Shown in pieces: positions 48,991-62,200 of a DNA stretch of 64,000 nt. Every line of letters begins with the position of its first letter. The stretch's first letter is position 1. The notes beneath the pieces are model-generated. The model made no database searches. It had not been told where the DNA came from and saw nothing but the letters and a program-made list of their open reading frames with translations. This DNA comes from Sarcocystis neurona (taxonomy: Eukaryota > Apicomplexa > Conoidasida > Eucoccidiorida > Sarcocystidae): the NCBI GenBank assembly GCA_000727475.1, contig KL647296.1:3327633-3391632 (forward strand). The letters are read 5' to 3'. The position numbers and the translations under genes are program-made.

Positions 48991-51900
48991 GTATTGTCTT
49001 CTGGTGATTCTTTGCACAAGTATTGCCTATTCGGTGTTTGCCTTCTTTGTCTCTGTGCAGGGACGAGTTGCAACGGAACGGATTCGTGTTCGCACTGCGG
49101 GTTTGGTCAATGTGGGCGAAGGCAGCGTTGAGAGAAATGGAATGGGGACCATAAGTATTCTCCTGTGAGCCACATTCATGCAAACCTGGCCGGCTTGCTA
49201 TGTGCAGATAGATGTACATGTGTGTACGTAGCTATGGACATACAGAAATCACCAGTTCACTCATCTAGGCCATGATATTAGGATCAGATTCAACACAGAG
49301 TCTTTAATTGCGGAAACCCTCTTTTTTACTGAGTGTGGACTCCTCCCAAGAACACCTACACATTTATATGCACGACTGGCGCAAGGACAAGAGCCACCTG
49401 TGCACATGGCGAAACATGCAAGTGCGTGCGGGAGCGAACAAGAAGTGCTACAAATAAGGCTCGGAAAAAATCCTCAGCGTTCCGCAGCATGCAAACAAAT
49501 ATGCTGAGCACGCTTCCTTGTATGGGAATTATACGGGTCTGTTCGATCAGTCCGTCTCTACCAACAGAGTCCGCCACGCCGTTTTCAACAAAATTGGAAG
49601 TTGCCTTGCACGCCTGTTCCCTTGCGTGTTTCGATATATAGAGACTGTCCAGAATGGTGTAAAACATCATGGAACACCGCCGCTGTGCCCTGATAGAGCT
49701 GCGTGTAGACCTAAAGTCAACAGATCACATATGTGTCTACACTCGCACGTAGACTAGAATTGTCTGCATGGTATGGATGTGTACAGATGTACGCATGTTT
49801 GTCTATATGAGCACGGCAGGAAAAAGTTTCATTCGTGTCGATGTTACTTGCATTTGCATGTCCGTTTGATCCTTCAGAGTTCGAATGCCTGGCATCTTTC
49901 AATGCAAATATTCCTCCGCACAAGTAGTTGTGAAAACCCGCCATCGCTTTTCGTCCATTGTTGCATTTCTGTCCAGTTACTGATAAAAAGTCTCTGCATC
50001 CTGCATGCAGGGAAGCGAGTACACAAATTTGTCTTCTTGCTGAAGTCACACTTGTTTTCAATTCTGGATCAACAGAAATCCTCTGTCCACTTGTAGCTTG
50101 CGTCGCATCTGTTATGTGTGGTCGTCCGGGCCAAAAATTGCGTTTCTTTTCATTAGAAAGAATTCTCCTTAAGTTTCTCCACGCAGACAACAAAGTTGTT
50201 CTGCTTCTTGATTTCGTAGGCAAGCGGAAGGTGTCTTCTCTCCTTCCCCCTACAAGTACTTTTTCTGCTGCGTGCTGCGCAGGGTGAGACGTTCCTCTGT
50301 GAAATATTTTCTGTGCCCTTCCTTCTACTGGAAGCATTCTTCAGTTTCTTGTTGACTTGACTGGGAACAGCCAGACAGTATTTGTTCTTCTGTTGGGTAA
50401 CCTTGCCTTTTTTTTCCAATTTGATACTTTTGTGCAGACGTGGATACTGCTACAGTTGTCAACACAAAAAATACGGATCTATACCTATACATATATGTAT
50501 AGATACATATATTTGCACACCGACACACGTATATGCAGCGCTTGCGCTTGTGTAAAACGTCAACGCCTCTGTGTTGAAGGTGATTGCAGGCGTAGACGAC
50601 CCGCGGCTGTAGAATGGAGCAAGCCAAAATGTCAGAGACCTGCTGTTGATGCGGCGTGTGACACACACGACGTATGCGCGGAATACTGTTTTGGCATTCG
50701 AAACTGACACCATTAGCCACACTCTCTGTTATTGTTCGCTTAATTTCCTGCACGTGCAGACATCGAAATCGCTTTCGTAGGTGCCACTCAGTCACGTCTA
50801 TTAAAACAGGGAACAACAGAGAGTAGATGCAGACGTCTAAATGATTACCTAGGTATGTATTTGTGGAGAGAGAAAGCAGGGAAACACATCCACATGGAAA
50901 CACGTATACAGCTGTTCACATGTGTACACATACGCGTGCGTATATGCAGTCGATAGGTGCATCAAGAGGTCAGATGGGAACATAAGAAATAATGCATCTA
51001 CACATATATACGCATGTATATGAACCTGTATGTCTAACAGCATATGCCAAAGACATTGGGAAGTACGCACCTATTTGAGCACCTAGCTGTTATACTTTAG
51101 AGTGTGCAACGGAGAGACGCTCGTGCGGATTTTTTCGTGGAGAATGTAGAGTCCGCATAAGCACGCAGCGTCTTCATTGGTGTTGTACACTAGTCGTTAA
51201 AAGGGAGGACAGTGTCAAAGAAGCTATCAGTGTTACAGAAAACCTCGGGTTATTCTCCATAAGTTTGTAAGTCAAATATAACGTCTAAGCCTCGACTTGC
51301 CTTCTTTCGCTCACCGTTGCAACGCCGCTCTTACTCCTATCTCTATGTGACCTGTAACTACTGCAAGGCTCCATCAGTTCCTTTAGTCGTTGCTTATTAA
51401 GGTACAGAGGCAGAAACCATTCACAACATTATTACAGATTTAGTTGCACACCACCTCTGAACCGCTGCAGCAAAACTGGTTTGTTATTCTCCAACTGAGT
51501 AGTGACTTGCGGAGCAAAAATCCTGTGTTTGTTTCAGTACCTCCATGAGCACTTTCCTTCTAGGTGTTGCTGTAAAACACCCAAACAAGAAAGTTTTGTG
51601 CTCGTTAATGGGGCGTTCCGTCTGCGTGTCCAGAAAGGAACGCCACACGTGTGTCGTAGTTTCGGTGTTGCACGTATGTACATGATCATATTTATGGTTA
51701 CATGCATGAAACCTGCGAGCTTTTTCCATTTTGAATCAACGGGTCGCATTGATAATTGACCAGCAAAGATTTCCTGCAAACGATGCTCGTCGAACTGACT
51801 TCTGAGCTTAGGCCTGTCTCTCCTGAGAAGACAATACAGAAATTCCACGGTGTACGCCTTTTTCCACTGTGTGGGCGAAACTTTTGCACAGATATGTTCA

Positions 51901-53300
51901 CACACGTGAACACTTGTGCAGTGGAATGAACATAATTGAGCCTGCATACATCCACATATATATAATGCGAAGTGTATTATCGTATTCATGATTTGAGACG
52001 GGTATATATCTGATTGTATGCACATAGGTACTTAACTGCAGTTCAAAAATGTACATTATAATTTATTAGAAGCCTGCAACAATAATACACATAGCATCCA
52101 GTTGTACATACGCACGCAGTATAGGAGTGCAAAGCGGTAGCGCATACACAAAAAGAAACTTTATGTATGCCAAATTCCTATGCGTCCAGCAGATATCAGA
52201 AGCATACGGAAGGGGGATATACGAGAAGATAATCTCCGCTGCAGATTACAAGCAAGAGCTTCTTAATGGTAGTGTCAGTGTTTGAGTTGCACGCGGGTCT
52301 TTCACTGCGAAATACGTTACCTCGGGTACACAGCACCAGTGTGAACGTCTGTTTCGTCTAAACAAGCTGCTTTTTCAACCCCAGGCCACACTGCGTAAAC
52401 TCAGTGACATTCGCACGTTATCCGAATTGCCTCTCCGTCCTTGACTCGTACCCATTATTTACGTTTATACGCGCCTGTATACAGACATGCGTATCAGCGT
52501 ATAATTTTAAAGATCGTAGCCTGTACAGACGAAAATATCCAGCCACAGATATACTAGCATCGAACGTAGAAGCCAATGATGTCCTCTACCAGAAACCAAC
52601 GTACACAACTCAGCACGGCCCTGCGGCGAAGTTCCTTCACCTGTTGTTCTCACTATCGCGTATGTAGGCTGCTTATGCCTACAGAAGTTCCCCTGTGCAA
52701 TGGAAGCTACGTGCATAGAAATTACTGAATTTTTGAACTGACTCACACGGCAAGAGAGAGTCGCGTGGGACTGCATCAGATAATATACACACATGTATAT
52801 GTATTGTGTATCGAGACACTTGGACACAACGAGACACTTGGACACAACAAGGCACTCATCTGTAGTCATGCACGAAATGCACCAATGCAGTTGATGCAGT
52901 GAGGATTTGACTCACAAACAATAGACGTGCATTTGTTACTGCAAACCCGTCTCTACACTTATTCCACATTAGCGCGTACACAAGCTTCAAAACAGAGAAA
53001 CACGCACGACTTCATGATGGGAGTGCGTAGGCGTACTTACTCAATATCGTGTTACGGAGACGCTGCGGGTCAATAAGCACGAGTGTAAGCTTGCTAATCG
53101 CTACCGAAAACCTAGAAGTCAATATCTAATGATAACTGGACAAGCACACGCTGCGTTATCTCTGACGTGGATGTCACAGGACGCCTACGTGTATCTCTCT
53201 ACGAGATGAATAAGCCTTAATACCATTGTGACCACGAGAGAGAACTGCTCCTGCAGATTGTCTGTGAAAGGCTTGGTAAAACACTCATGCCTATGAACAC
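48991..53300. other. Mostly repeat-poor DNA, no firm gene
   Basis: Exon-like minus-strand frames occur at about 49980-50330 (basic, soluble-looking) and about 51540-51880 (VEFLYCLLRRDRPKLRSQFD follows an acceptor-like cacacag). Neither has a domain or a partner exon. A small 18-bp repeat (gagacacttggacacaac, about 2.5 copies) lies at 52814-52855. Confidence 0.35.
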
Positions 53301-53924
53301 CGACACTGCAAGCTTTGAGTTTGTTCCTTCGTGTTTCAATCCCTGCTTTTACACAGGCGAAGCCATACACGTCCACACACACACGCACACCTATACACCT
53401 ACACACGCGCCGAGGAAAACATGCGCGTGTGCGCACACGTCTTGTATGCATGTATACTGGTCTGCAATGTTTCGTGGATATATGTGCGAATTTACGTACT
53501 TGTATATCCACATACGGATTCGCACATTTCTATATACGTGCATTTTCGTAGAAGGTGTGGCGAGTGGTCGTGTGTTGCTCAATTCTGATTCGGACGAGTT
53601 GCACTCGAGACTAGTGGTGCACGAAAAACGTTTGTCGCGAAGAGGCCGTAGAATTTGCAACACTTTATCGGCGAAGAGACACAGATATAAACATACGTTC
53701 ATGTAGACACCACCTTTTACCACCACACACATTTCACACACTTTTCTCTACCTATATCTACACCTCTATATCCATACGCACGTGTCTGCAGACACGCATT
53801 TATTTACTTTTGCGTACCTATGTCTAGAAGTGCCTCTCTCTCCATACACGTAGCCTTGTGCCTGGGGAGCCTACTACCGAAACGCAATCATAGCTTGTGT
53901 GGCAGCAAATAATCTCCTTGATAT

Positions 53925-54292
53925 GATTGTGTGTATGTGTGTGCAAGTATTTGCGTATGCACCTGTATGTATTACGAGCGTATGTCTCTGTATACGCATG
54001 TATGTCTGTGTGCTTGTATGTGCATACGTATGTGTATGTGCATGCATGTGTGTGTATGTGTGTGTGTTTGGACCTCTATGTACTACGTATGTATACGTAT
54101 CTGTACGTATGTAAGGAAGCATATGTCTGTGTATATGTGTCTGTATGTACGTGTGTACGTATGTGTGAATGGATGGATGTGTGGATGGATGGATGTGCGT
54201 ATGTATGCATGCACGTGTATATGTATGTTGTGTATGAATGTATGCATGTTATGTATATATGCATACATTTATGTATTGGTGTATGTGTGACG
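53925..54292. repeat. (TGTA/TGTG)n microsatellite block
   Basis: Plus-strand TGTATGTGTG-type sequence, open as Cys-Val-Tyr-Met runs that are not coding. Confidence 0.9.
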
Positions 54293-54361
54293 TCCCCATA
54301 GCAAGTCTGGGTTTGCCTTGAACGTTTGGTGTTTCCCTTCTGATTTCTACTCCCATCTTAG

Positions 54362-54561
54362 CAACACAAAATGCACCGGTGGCAACAGCAATAGTAGAAG
54401 CAAGAAGGAAGTACCGACTCCAACACCCGGGCCAGCTTTTGCAAGACCTTCAGAAGCAGCCCGTGAACGTCTGTGCAATCTCGCACAATTATGCTCGCAA
54501 ATAGGGAAATATACGAGTACGATCTTTGATATGCCATATGCGTGCGCAGCATGTTTAAACG
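54362..54561 (+). CDS. Candidate internal exon of an unidentified Cys-containing protein
   Basis: The exon follows a very good acceptor (tttctactcccatcttag) and ends at a donor (AACG/gtaaat); it enters in phase 2 and leaves in phase 1. It encodes a Pro/Thr-rich linker (EVPTPTPGPAFARP) followed by a helical segment with paired cysteines (CNLAQLC and CAAC). A compatible short exon may follow at about 55027-55068 (acceptor ctgtgtag, donor gtaaaa). Upstream exons were not found because repeats intervene. No family recognised. Confidence 0.4.
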
Positions 54562-55694
54562 GTAAATAGCTTTTCCTTTCCTTTTTTTTCACATATTCTG
54601 CGGTTTCGTTACTTCAGTAGCTGCTGGTACCGTGCTCCTGCCTTGTGAGTTATTGTTTCCTTTGACCATCTGCTGGAGTCGAACAGAACACTGTTACTGA
54701 TACACGCTCTCCCTGCTTATCGCCTACAGTAGTTGCTGTTCAACAGATGTTTTGTCGCTCACTTTTTAGATGGGAAGTGACTCTATTAATTTTCTTCTAC
54801 GCCTCCTGAAGAGTACGCCCTTGTGCCTTTTGAGAATGCTCACGATACAGTGTGCAGCATAGAGGGAAGGATAATTTTCCCTTGGTTCAGGTCGTTATTA
54901 ACAGTCGGGGCCAGTAGTCGACGTTCACCTAGCCAGCCAGATCAAGCTCGGATCGAAAGCTAAATCACATTCATCAGAGTGGGCTCCACAAGTAAAGACG
55001 TATGACTCAATTCGCTGCCTGTGTAGCATTTTCCCCTTTTCGCCGCCGTGGCCCATGTAACAGAGGTAAAATTTTGATTTTCTGCGATCCTGGTACGCTT
55101 AGGATTGTTCCTGAGAGAGCGGTCTTGTATCTGTCTTTGTTTGCTTCAGTTAGGATTACTCTTGCTCTGGTGCCCCGTTCGTTGGTTTTCTCTTCGTGGG
55201 CTGCTGACGTCACCTCCGTCTCTGTTGGACGAACCTGTCTACTTTTGTTTTAATCTGCTGCTCTCTGCTGTGATGGCGTAACCTTGTGTTTCTACTGGCT
55301 GCCTATATAATTGTTTTGTTCTTGAATCACAACCTCTATTTTGTCCGTTTTATTCCAGTACTCTAATTGTTGTTGCTGTTGGAGAGCCTTTCTTTAATTC
55401 CCTACTGTCTTGTTGACACAGTTCTCTTTGTTGCTGATGTGGGCGTCTTCTGTTCTTCTGCGTGTCCTCTATTGATCGTACTAAGCCTGCTGCTAACGCA
55501 AACTCGTGTTGGTGATACAGATGCTTTCGCTGCTGATATTTTGGTGCTTCAGGCATTTTAAGTTATGACTTCCCCCCAGTTGCGACTCTGGCGCAGTGTT
55601 TCTTCGCACTCGTAATCGGCCACTACCACAGTAAGAATGCGTATAAACGTGCATACAGAGAAACATATACACATATTCGAAGCTATACGTGTCA

Positions 55695-55705
55695 ACACAG
55701 CAATG

Positions 55706-55739
<34 letters not shown>

Positions 55740-55925
55740 CGCGCATACACACAATATACCCACACAGAAACACAGGCCCGTATAAACAGGTATACGCCTC
55801 CAGACACACACACATATGCACAGGCATACGCGTCCACACACACGCACACACACATATCTATGTATATATACGTATATGTACATATATATATATATATACA
55901 TACATACATACAAACACTCACATTT
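55695..55925. repeat. CA/TA microsatellite block
   Basis: ACACAC and TATATA runs with scattered GCATACACAC units; non-coding. Confidence 0.9.
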
Positions 55926-56339
55926 TATACTTGCAGCATTACGTTCGTATTCACATACATAGATAGACGCACGCATTTGCACATTCACAGATACAGATAT
56001 GCACAGATATGTATACCCCTCCGCAGCGGCCGACAAAGCCTAAACACACCTGAAAGTACTGCAGGTATGTTGAACGTCCTGGCTGCTAGCTTTTCGAACA
56101 CCTTGTTTTTGCGTGTCTAGCTGTGTACCTGTGCGTATGCGCAAGACGCATATCGATATGTGTGGGCATTCACTTGTACATAGACCAAACATGTGCATGT
56201 GTAGTGTCAGCACATACCTGTGTCTCTGCCTGTTTCTCCACCGGTACGTAGAACTGTTTGGGATGCACGAGAGTAAAAGACGGTCACAGCGACGTCCGCG
56301 CAGAGAATTCTACGCAGTACACAAACACCTTCTCACATT

Positions 56340-56430
56340 TTCACACATCTACACCCACACCCACACACAGACACACACAGACACACACAGACAGACAGAC
56401 ACACACACACACACACACACACACACAACG
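56340..56430. repeat. (ACAC)/(ACAG)n microsatellite
   Basis: CACACCCACACC, ACAGACACAC and a terminal pure CA run of about 30 bases. Confidence 0.9.
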
Positions 56431-56814
56431 AAAAGTCACGTACAGACACCTGTGCATTTATTAGTGTGATATGCACGTAGGTGTCGACAAATATGCGTAT
56501 ATATACAAATGCGGTCTCTGCGTATCAATGTGCACATGCAGGTATACTTATCTTTACATTTCCACAAGTGCCTCCCTCTCTCTCTCTCTGTCTACTTTTC
56601 CTCTGGCGAAGCGTACATCTACTACGCTTCGCGAAACTTGGCACTGCGTGTACAGCGTACCGCTGCCTTCGTAGACACAAGTCATATTTCTACATTTATG
56701 CGCGCACTCTTTCTGCACTCGCATATAGACTACCGGCAGCGTGTTTACTTCTTGCATATATATCGATGGAGAAATGAGATTTTCACTGGCTGCAGTGGTA
56801 CCTGTCCAAAGATA

Positions 56815-57400
56815 TATATACGCCTATACGTCAATATATACGGAGGATTCTCACTGACTATACACATACATATGTATATATATATACATATATATATATA
56901 CATTGTATACGTCTGCGAGACACCTGCATGGGCATATATGTATCTATATATATCTATATACGTAAACATATACGGTGGATTCTCACTGCATATACAGATA
57001 TATATATATACATATATACATAATATATACATATATATATACATATATACATAATATATACATATATATATTTATATATACATATATATATATATATATG
57101 CATACCTACATCTGTATACATCTGCGAGAGACATACGCGTACAGATATATGTATACGTGCTACTTTTAATCCGTAGGGAGCACACATTCACATATATTAA
57201 ACCTATGTATATAAATGCCTAACTATAAATGCATATGGATATACCATATCAGTTATACATGAATATATACGGACGATCTCACTTATCATTGAATATACAC
57301 ATATACATACATATACGTAGATCTGTGTACATTTGCTATAGCAACATACATTTGTACATACAAATATATATATATATATACATACATGCATATCGTGCGC
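56815..57400. repeat. Degenerate repeat with tatacggnggattctcactg core in TA-rich DNA
   Basis: Cores at about 56837, 56972 and 57268, with a second shared motif (gtatacrtctgcgaga at about 56905 and 57116). Long Tyr-Ile frames here are artefacts. Confidence 0.75.
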
Positions 57401-57545
57401 ATGCGTGCAGATCAGGTATACACACATGATTAAACATAAATGTGTGGCCGTGTGAATTTTAATGCATGTAAATCGAGTCTACTGTATACTGTGTAGTATA
57501 CATTGACCTATATTAGGCCGACCTAGACATATATATTTATATATC

Positions 57546-57762
57546 TAATGAAGCTAACGAACATTCAGCCGGTAGACCGTGCAATATATATAGGAATCTA
57601 GATACGTTGATAATATGGTGACTATCTAATGACTAAGCTGACGAACATTCAGGACGTAGACGGTGCAGTGTACGTGAATATCTCATTTTTAAGCTGTTAC
57701 TACAAATATACAATTAAGCTGAGGAGTATTCAGGAGGTCGACGCGGCGCAGCCCTCTGAAAA
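57546..57762 (+). repeat. 81-84-bp tandem repeat, 3 diverged copies
   Basis: Copies are marked by attcag at 57563, 57647 and 57728. In one plus frame they read KLTNIQPVDRA, KLTNIQDVDGA and KLRSIQEVDAA, so the frame and the peptide are conserved although bases differ. The last copy runs into a frame ending at a TGA at 57833-57835. Confidence 0.8.
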
Positions 57763-57985
57763 GCATGCGGATGCTTGGGAAAGGCATGCGCATGAGTTGG
57801 ACGACGGGCAAAAGACGAGAGTTTATCAAAACTGAAATTCTCCCGCGGTACAAACAAATCCCGCAAGAAAGAGCAGGTCGTTGCGCATATCCCATGTCAT
57901 GCAAATATTTGTTGCATGCCTTAATCGCTCTTTTCATCACCCATGCGGGCCTTTTCATCCGTGTCTGTGGAAATAAATATTGCAG

Positions 57986-58579
57986 GCGAGAATAGTAGAT
58001 CTTTCTTCCTTTCCCTTCTCCCGCTGCCTCGCGTCTTCTAGACCAAGGTATGTACGCTTTATACGGCCGGCCGGCTTTTTTTTCGACTTTCGTACTTTTC
58101 TCCGAAGTTTAGCAGCGAGGGTCGTCCCAGACACGACCTCCCTGCGTGGAGGTGGATCTTTCTCTATCTCTCCGTTTGTTTCTACCTATTTTTATCTTTT
58201 GCCTTCGTCTTCTAACTCGCGAAACCCGTGAAAATCTCTGCAGATAAAATGTCTTCCTGCAAGTATGCCTAGCAATGTCGTTTTCGTCAAAAATGGACGG
58301 ACGTCGTCTCCCTCTCCGCCTGCCTCGCAGAAATTCCCAGAGAAGCGAAAAAATATTGTGCATGTCAGTAAACCTTTTTTGACAAACAGAGAGAACTACC
58401 TGTCTCGGCTTCCCTATTGCTTCTTACGCCTTTCAAGAAGTGTCTCTCCTGCTTGTTTGCAAATTCCCTTACTCTCCCTACAGCAGAAAGATATTCCGCG
58501 ACTCGCCGCTGTGTCTGCGAAGGCGTGGGAATGCTGCACTAACATTCCCTTCTTTTCTCGCGGAGTCACTTCTCTTTAA
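57986..58579 (+). CDS. Tentative small multi-exon gene (3' part)
   Basis: Two segments have strong splice signals. 57986-58047 is bounded by tattgcag and a consensus donor (AAG/gtatgt). A terminal segment begins at 58484 after a strong acceptor (ttactctccctacag) and runs to TAA at 58577-58579, encoding QKDIPRLAAVSAKAWECCTN and a short tail. Between them acceptor/donor pairs occur near 58112-58156 and 58330-58370, but their phases could not all be reconciled. The area is pyrimidine-rich. No domain recognised; an antisense frame across 57690-57958 is also open. Confidence 0.3.
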
Positions 58580-58699
58580 TCTCTTCTTCTTCTTGCCGCT
58601 TCTGCTCGTGCGACAATGGCATGTTTATGCATTGCAGAAAGGGTATATATGTATCTATTTATCTATGCCCTATGATGCCCAGTTAAGTATACATGTACA

Positions 58700-58890
58700 C
58701 ATATAATATGTAATTTTTTCCTCCCCTATATCTCTCCATCTCTCTCCATCTCTCTCTTTATACGTATGTATACATATATACACTCGTACGTGTCGGTGGA
58801 GCACTATACTGTGTATCAATAGCGCTACGCGTTATCTGTATATATACGCATATGCATACGTGTATCTATATATATATAAAGTATATAATT
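58700..58890. repeat. TA-rich microsatellite with ctctccat repeats
   Basis: Short tctctccatctctctccatc unit followed by TATATACG runs, lying between the tentative 58 kb gene and CTU2. Confidence 0.8.
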
Positions 58891-59254
58891 CCATACGTAC
58901 ATGTGGATGAAAAACTGCTGCAGTGGATCTTTTTGTCGTTTCGATTCACGTCGACGACGCAGACATATCGCTACAGCTTTTTCTTCTGCTCCGGTGCTTT
59001 CTTCTTCGGCAGCAGGAGGAGCGACGCGGTAGCAGCAGCAGCAGCAACAGCATAAACTGCAGCAGCAGCGGCAGGTGCCACAGCAGCAAGAACGTCAGCC
59101 TCAGCAGCGTCAGCGTCAGCAGCAGCAGCGTCGTCGTCGTCAGCAGCAGCGGCAGGCGCCACGGCAGCGGACGCAACAGCGGCGCGGTGGTACGCGGAAG
59201 AGCAACAGCAGCAGCAAGCGAGCAGGTGGGCAGCGTTGCGTAGGGATAGAGAAT

Positions 59255-62200
59255 ATGGAGACGGAGGAGACACGTTCAGCAGGAGCAGGTCCAGCCTGCG
59301 CACCAGTTTTTTCTACAGCAGCAGAAGCGTCTGCAACGGCAGCTGCAAGAGAGCGAGCCGCGTTGCTGCATGCGTCTGCCGTGGTTCTGCCTCGGCCGTC
59401 TCTCCTGTCTATGCTGCCGCAGCAGCAGCGGCGCTGCGAGGAAGCAAAGCAACAAGAAAGGAAGGAGAAGCCGAGACACTCGGACAACGCTACGAGAGCT
59501 GCTGCTTCTTTCGTCGAGAAGCCGGTGCGCGTGCGTCTATCAGACGGGAAGTATCTTTGCTACAAATGCAAGAGCAACAGAGCCATTTGCAGCACGAGAG
59601 AGAAGAGCTGCAGAAGCTGCTTTCTGCTGCTCATAGAAAACTCCATTTTAAAAAATGTCGCAGGAATTAAAAAGTTGCATCTTAACGGGTCGTCGGGAGC
59701 AGCAGCAGCTCCTCTCCTCCACCAGTCCCACACGCAGCAGCAGCAGCGGCCTAAGACGCGGCAGCCGCAGCCGCAGCACGACAGCAAGGCAGGCCGCATG
59801 GTGCAGCAGCAAAAGCAGCAGCAACAGAAACAGCAGCAGCAACAGCAACTGCAACGGCAGCAGCCAGGGGAACAGCCACAGGAGCAGCAACAGGAGCAGC
59901 AGCAGAAGCAGGAGGAGGAGGATAGCGAGCCGGTGTGGTTTGTAGGTGTCTCAGGCGGGGCTTCTTCCATGACGCTGTTGCACGTGCTGCAGCGGCATCT
60001 GCAGCAGCAGCAGACAAAGCGCAGCCACCAGCAGCAGAGGCGCAGCCGTCGTGGTGCTGCAGGTACGTCACCAGCAATAGCGGCAACAACGACAGCAGCG
60101 ACAGCACCCGCAGCCGCAGCTGCAGGAACAGCAGCAGCAGCTCCAACAACACCAGCAGGAGGGACAGCAGCAGCAGCAGAAGTAGGGAGAGAGAGACCGC
60201 GGAACAGCAGCGCGAGACGAGCCGGCAGGGGGCAGGAGCCGAAGCAGCAGCAGCAGCGCGACGTAGCGCAGCAGCAAGAAGAGCCGCAGAAGGATAGGAA
60301 GGAGGAAGAGGAGGAGCAGCGGCGGAGGCGGGAGAGGAATGGGAAGGAGAAGCAACAGCGAGAGAAGCAGCAGAGTGAGACTATGGTGCCGCTCCCTCTA
60401 GTTGCTTTACACGTGGACGTGCAGCGCCTTTTCTCGCGGCCAGGCGGCGCCATAGGCAGCAGCAAAGATAACACATCGAGCAGCAACTGCAACGCATGCA
60501 GCAGCAGGATGAAGAGAATAGGAACGAGGAGGAGGAGGAGGAGCAGCAGCGACGCGACAAACAGCGAAGAAGACGCTGCGTCAGAAGAGCGGCTCTCTGC
60601 AAGTGCTGCGCAGCTGCGGAACTACGTGGAGAGTCAGCTAGGACTGGTGCTGCATGTGCTCAGTCCTGCAGCAGCTTTTTCATCTTCTCATATGCCTCTG
60701 CCGTCTGGCAAAAACCTAGCTGCGGCTGCCACTGCTGCTCCTGCTGCTGCTGCGGCACCTTCCTCTCCCGGTGCGGCCTCCGCTACAACAGTAGCAGCAA
60801 GGTGGACCTCCCCCCCCCCAACTTCCGCAGCAGCAGCAGAAGTCGAAAGTGCAGCCGCCAACGGAGTCGTGAGCCGGCCGGCAGCAGGAGCAGCAGCAGC
60901 AGCAGGAGCAGCAACAGCAGGATCAGCAGCAGCAGAGGCAGCGGCAGCAGGAGCAGCAGCAAGAAGAACAAGGGAGACCGATGAACGAGCAGCAGCGGCA
61001 GTGGTTTGGGAGAAGGAGAAGGAGGAGGGAGCAAGAGAAGAGCAACTGCGTGACCTGCTGCTGACGGTTCTTGCGGCAGATGCGACTGCAGCAGAGGATT
61101 TGCTGCGCGTTGTAGTGTAAGTAGTCCACCCTTTCTGTTACAAATAGATACGCGTATACACCCAGCAAAGTCGTACAAGAAAGGTTTCCTTCCTTCTCTG
61201 TAGATATCCCTACACTTCCATATAAAAGATATATATTCCATATACTCTCATATATATATGCATGTATAGGTGGGGGGGGGATATCCGATGATAGTCATGT
61301 ATCAACAGACGTGCTTGCCCACACAGAAGAGATACAAGTGTGGGCAGTTGTCTGCCCACAGCAATTCTATTTACATTACGTCCTCACACATATATATATC
61401 TGTAAAGAAACACGCATATAAATACATACATATCCATATGTATATGAATATATATTAAAAGAGAGAGAGATATACACATGTGTGTGTCTACATATATATA
61501 TGCATGTGTGCTCTCCGCAGGGAAGTGCGGAGCTGCGTAGGGATAGATGGGCGGGGAGGTCCATATCCCTATATCTACGTATATACATATATACAGATTT
61601 ACAGATATATGTATATATAGAAAGGTATATATATCTTCCTCTCCGCTACATATATATACACAGAGAGGGAGACACACACATATATATATGTAGATGTCTC
61701 TGTATAGCCGCAGTGTGTAACTGTGTGGGGATATAGACGGGCATACAGAGGACATATTAGCAAATATGCATGCACGTATATTTATAGAGAGAGAGAGAGG
61801 GGGGAAGATATATATTTGGGGCTTCCTGCTTGGGTCGTTTGTGCAGGAGAGACGCGGAGATACGTGCCCGTCTCCGTTGTGGGTGGGAGAACTTCCGCTC
61901 TGCATGCCCATGCGAATGTGGCGCAGCGGCTGATATTCGTGCATGCCCGTGGCAGCAGGACATCATACATAAGGCTGCAATATATACAGATGGATTTGTC
62001 TTCCGCAGAAGTATATATGTGTGAAGAGAAACGTATGTTGGTGTCTATTCACGTATGTATGTAGATATACGTGGTACGTAGGAAAAGCTCAAAAGATAGC
62101 GTCACTACAAACACAAAAACGCACAGGCTCCTCATATTCCTCTCTCTAAATATACACCTGTGTAAATTGTTGTATATACGTCTATTCCTGTATTTGTAGG

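Noticed and set aside
51534..52025. Soluble-looking minus-strand frame as a gene
   Set aside because: No domain, start or partner exon; its length is not unusual for chance in this block.
61830..62024. Candidate second CTU2 exon after a gtgcag acceptor
   Set aside because: Joined sequence does not match the CTU2 region expected there, and the correct motif appears at about 63.2-63.4 kb.
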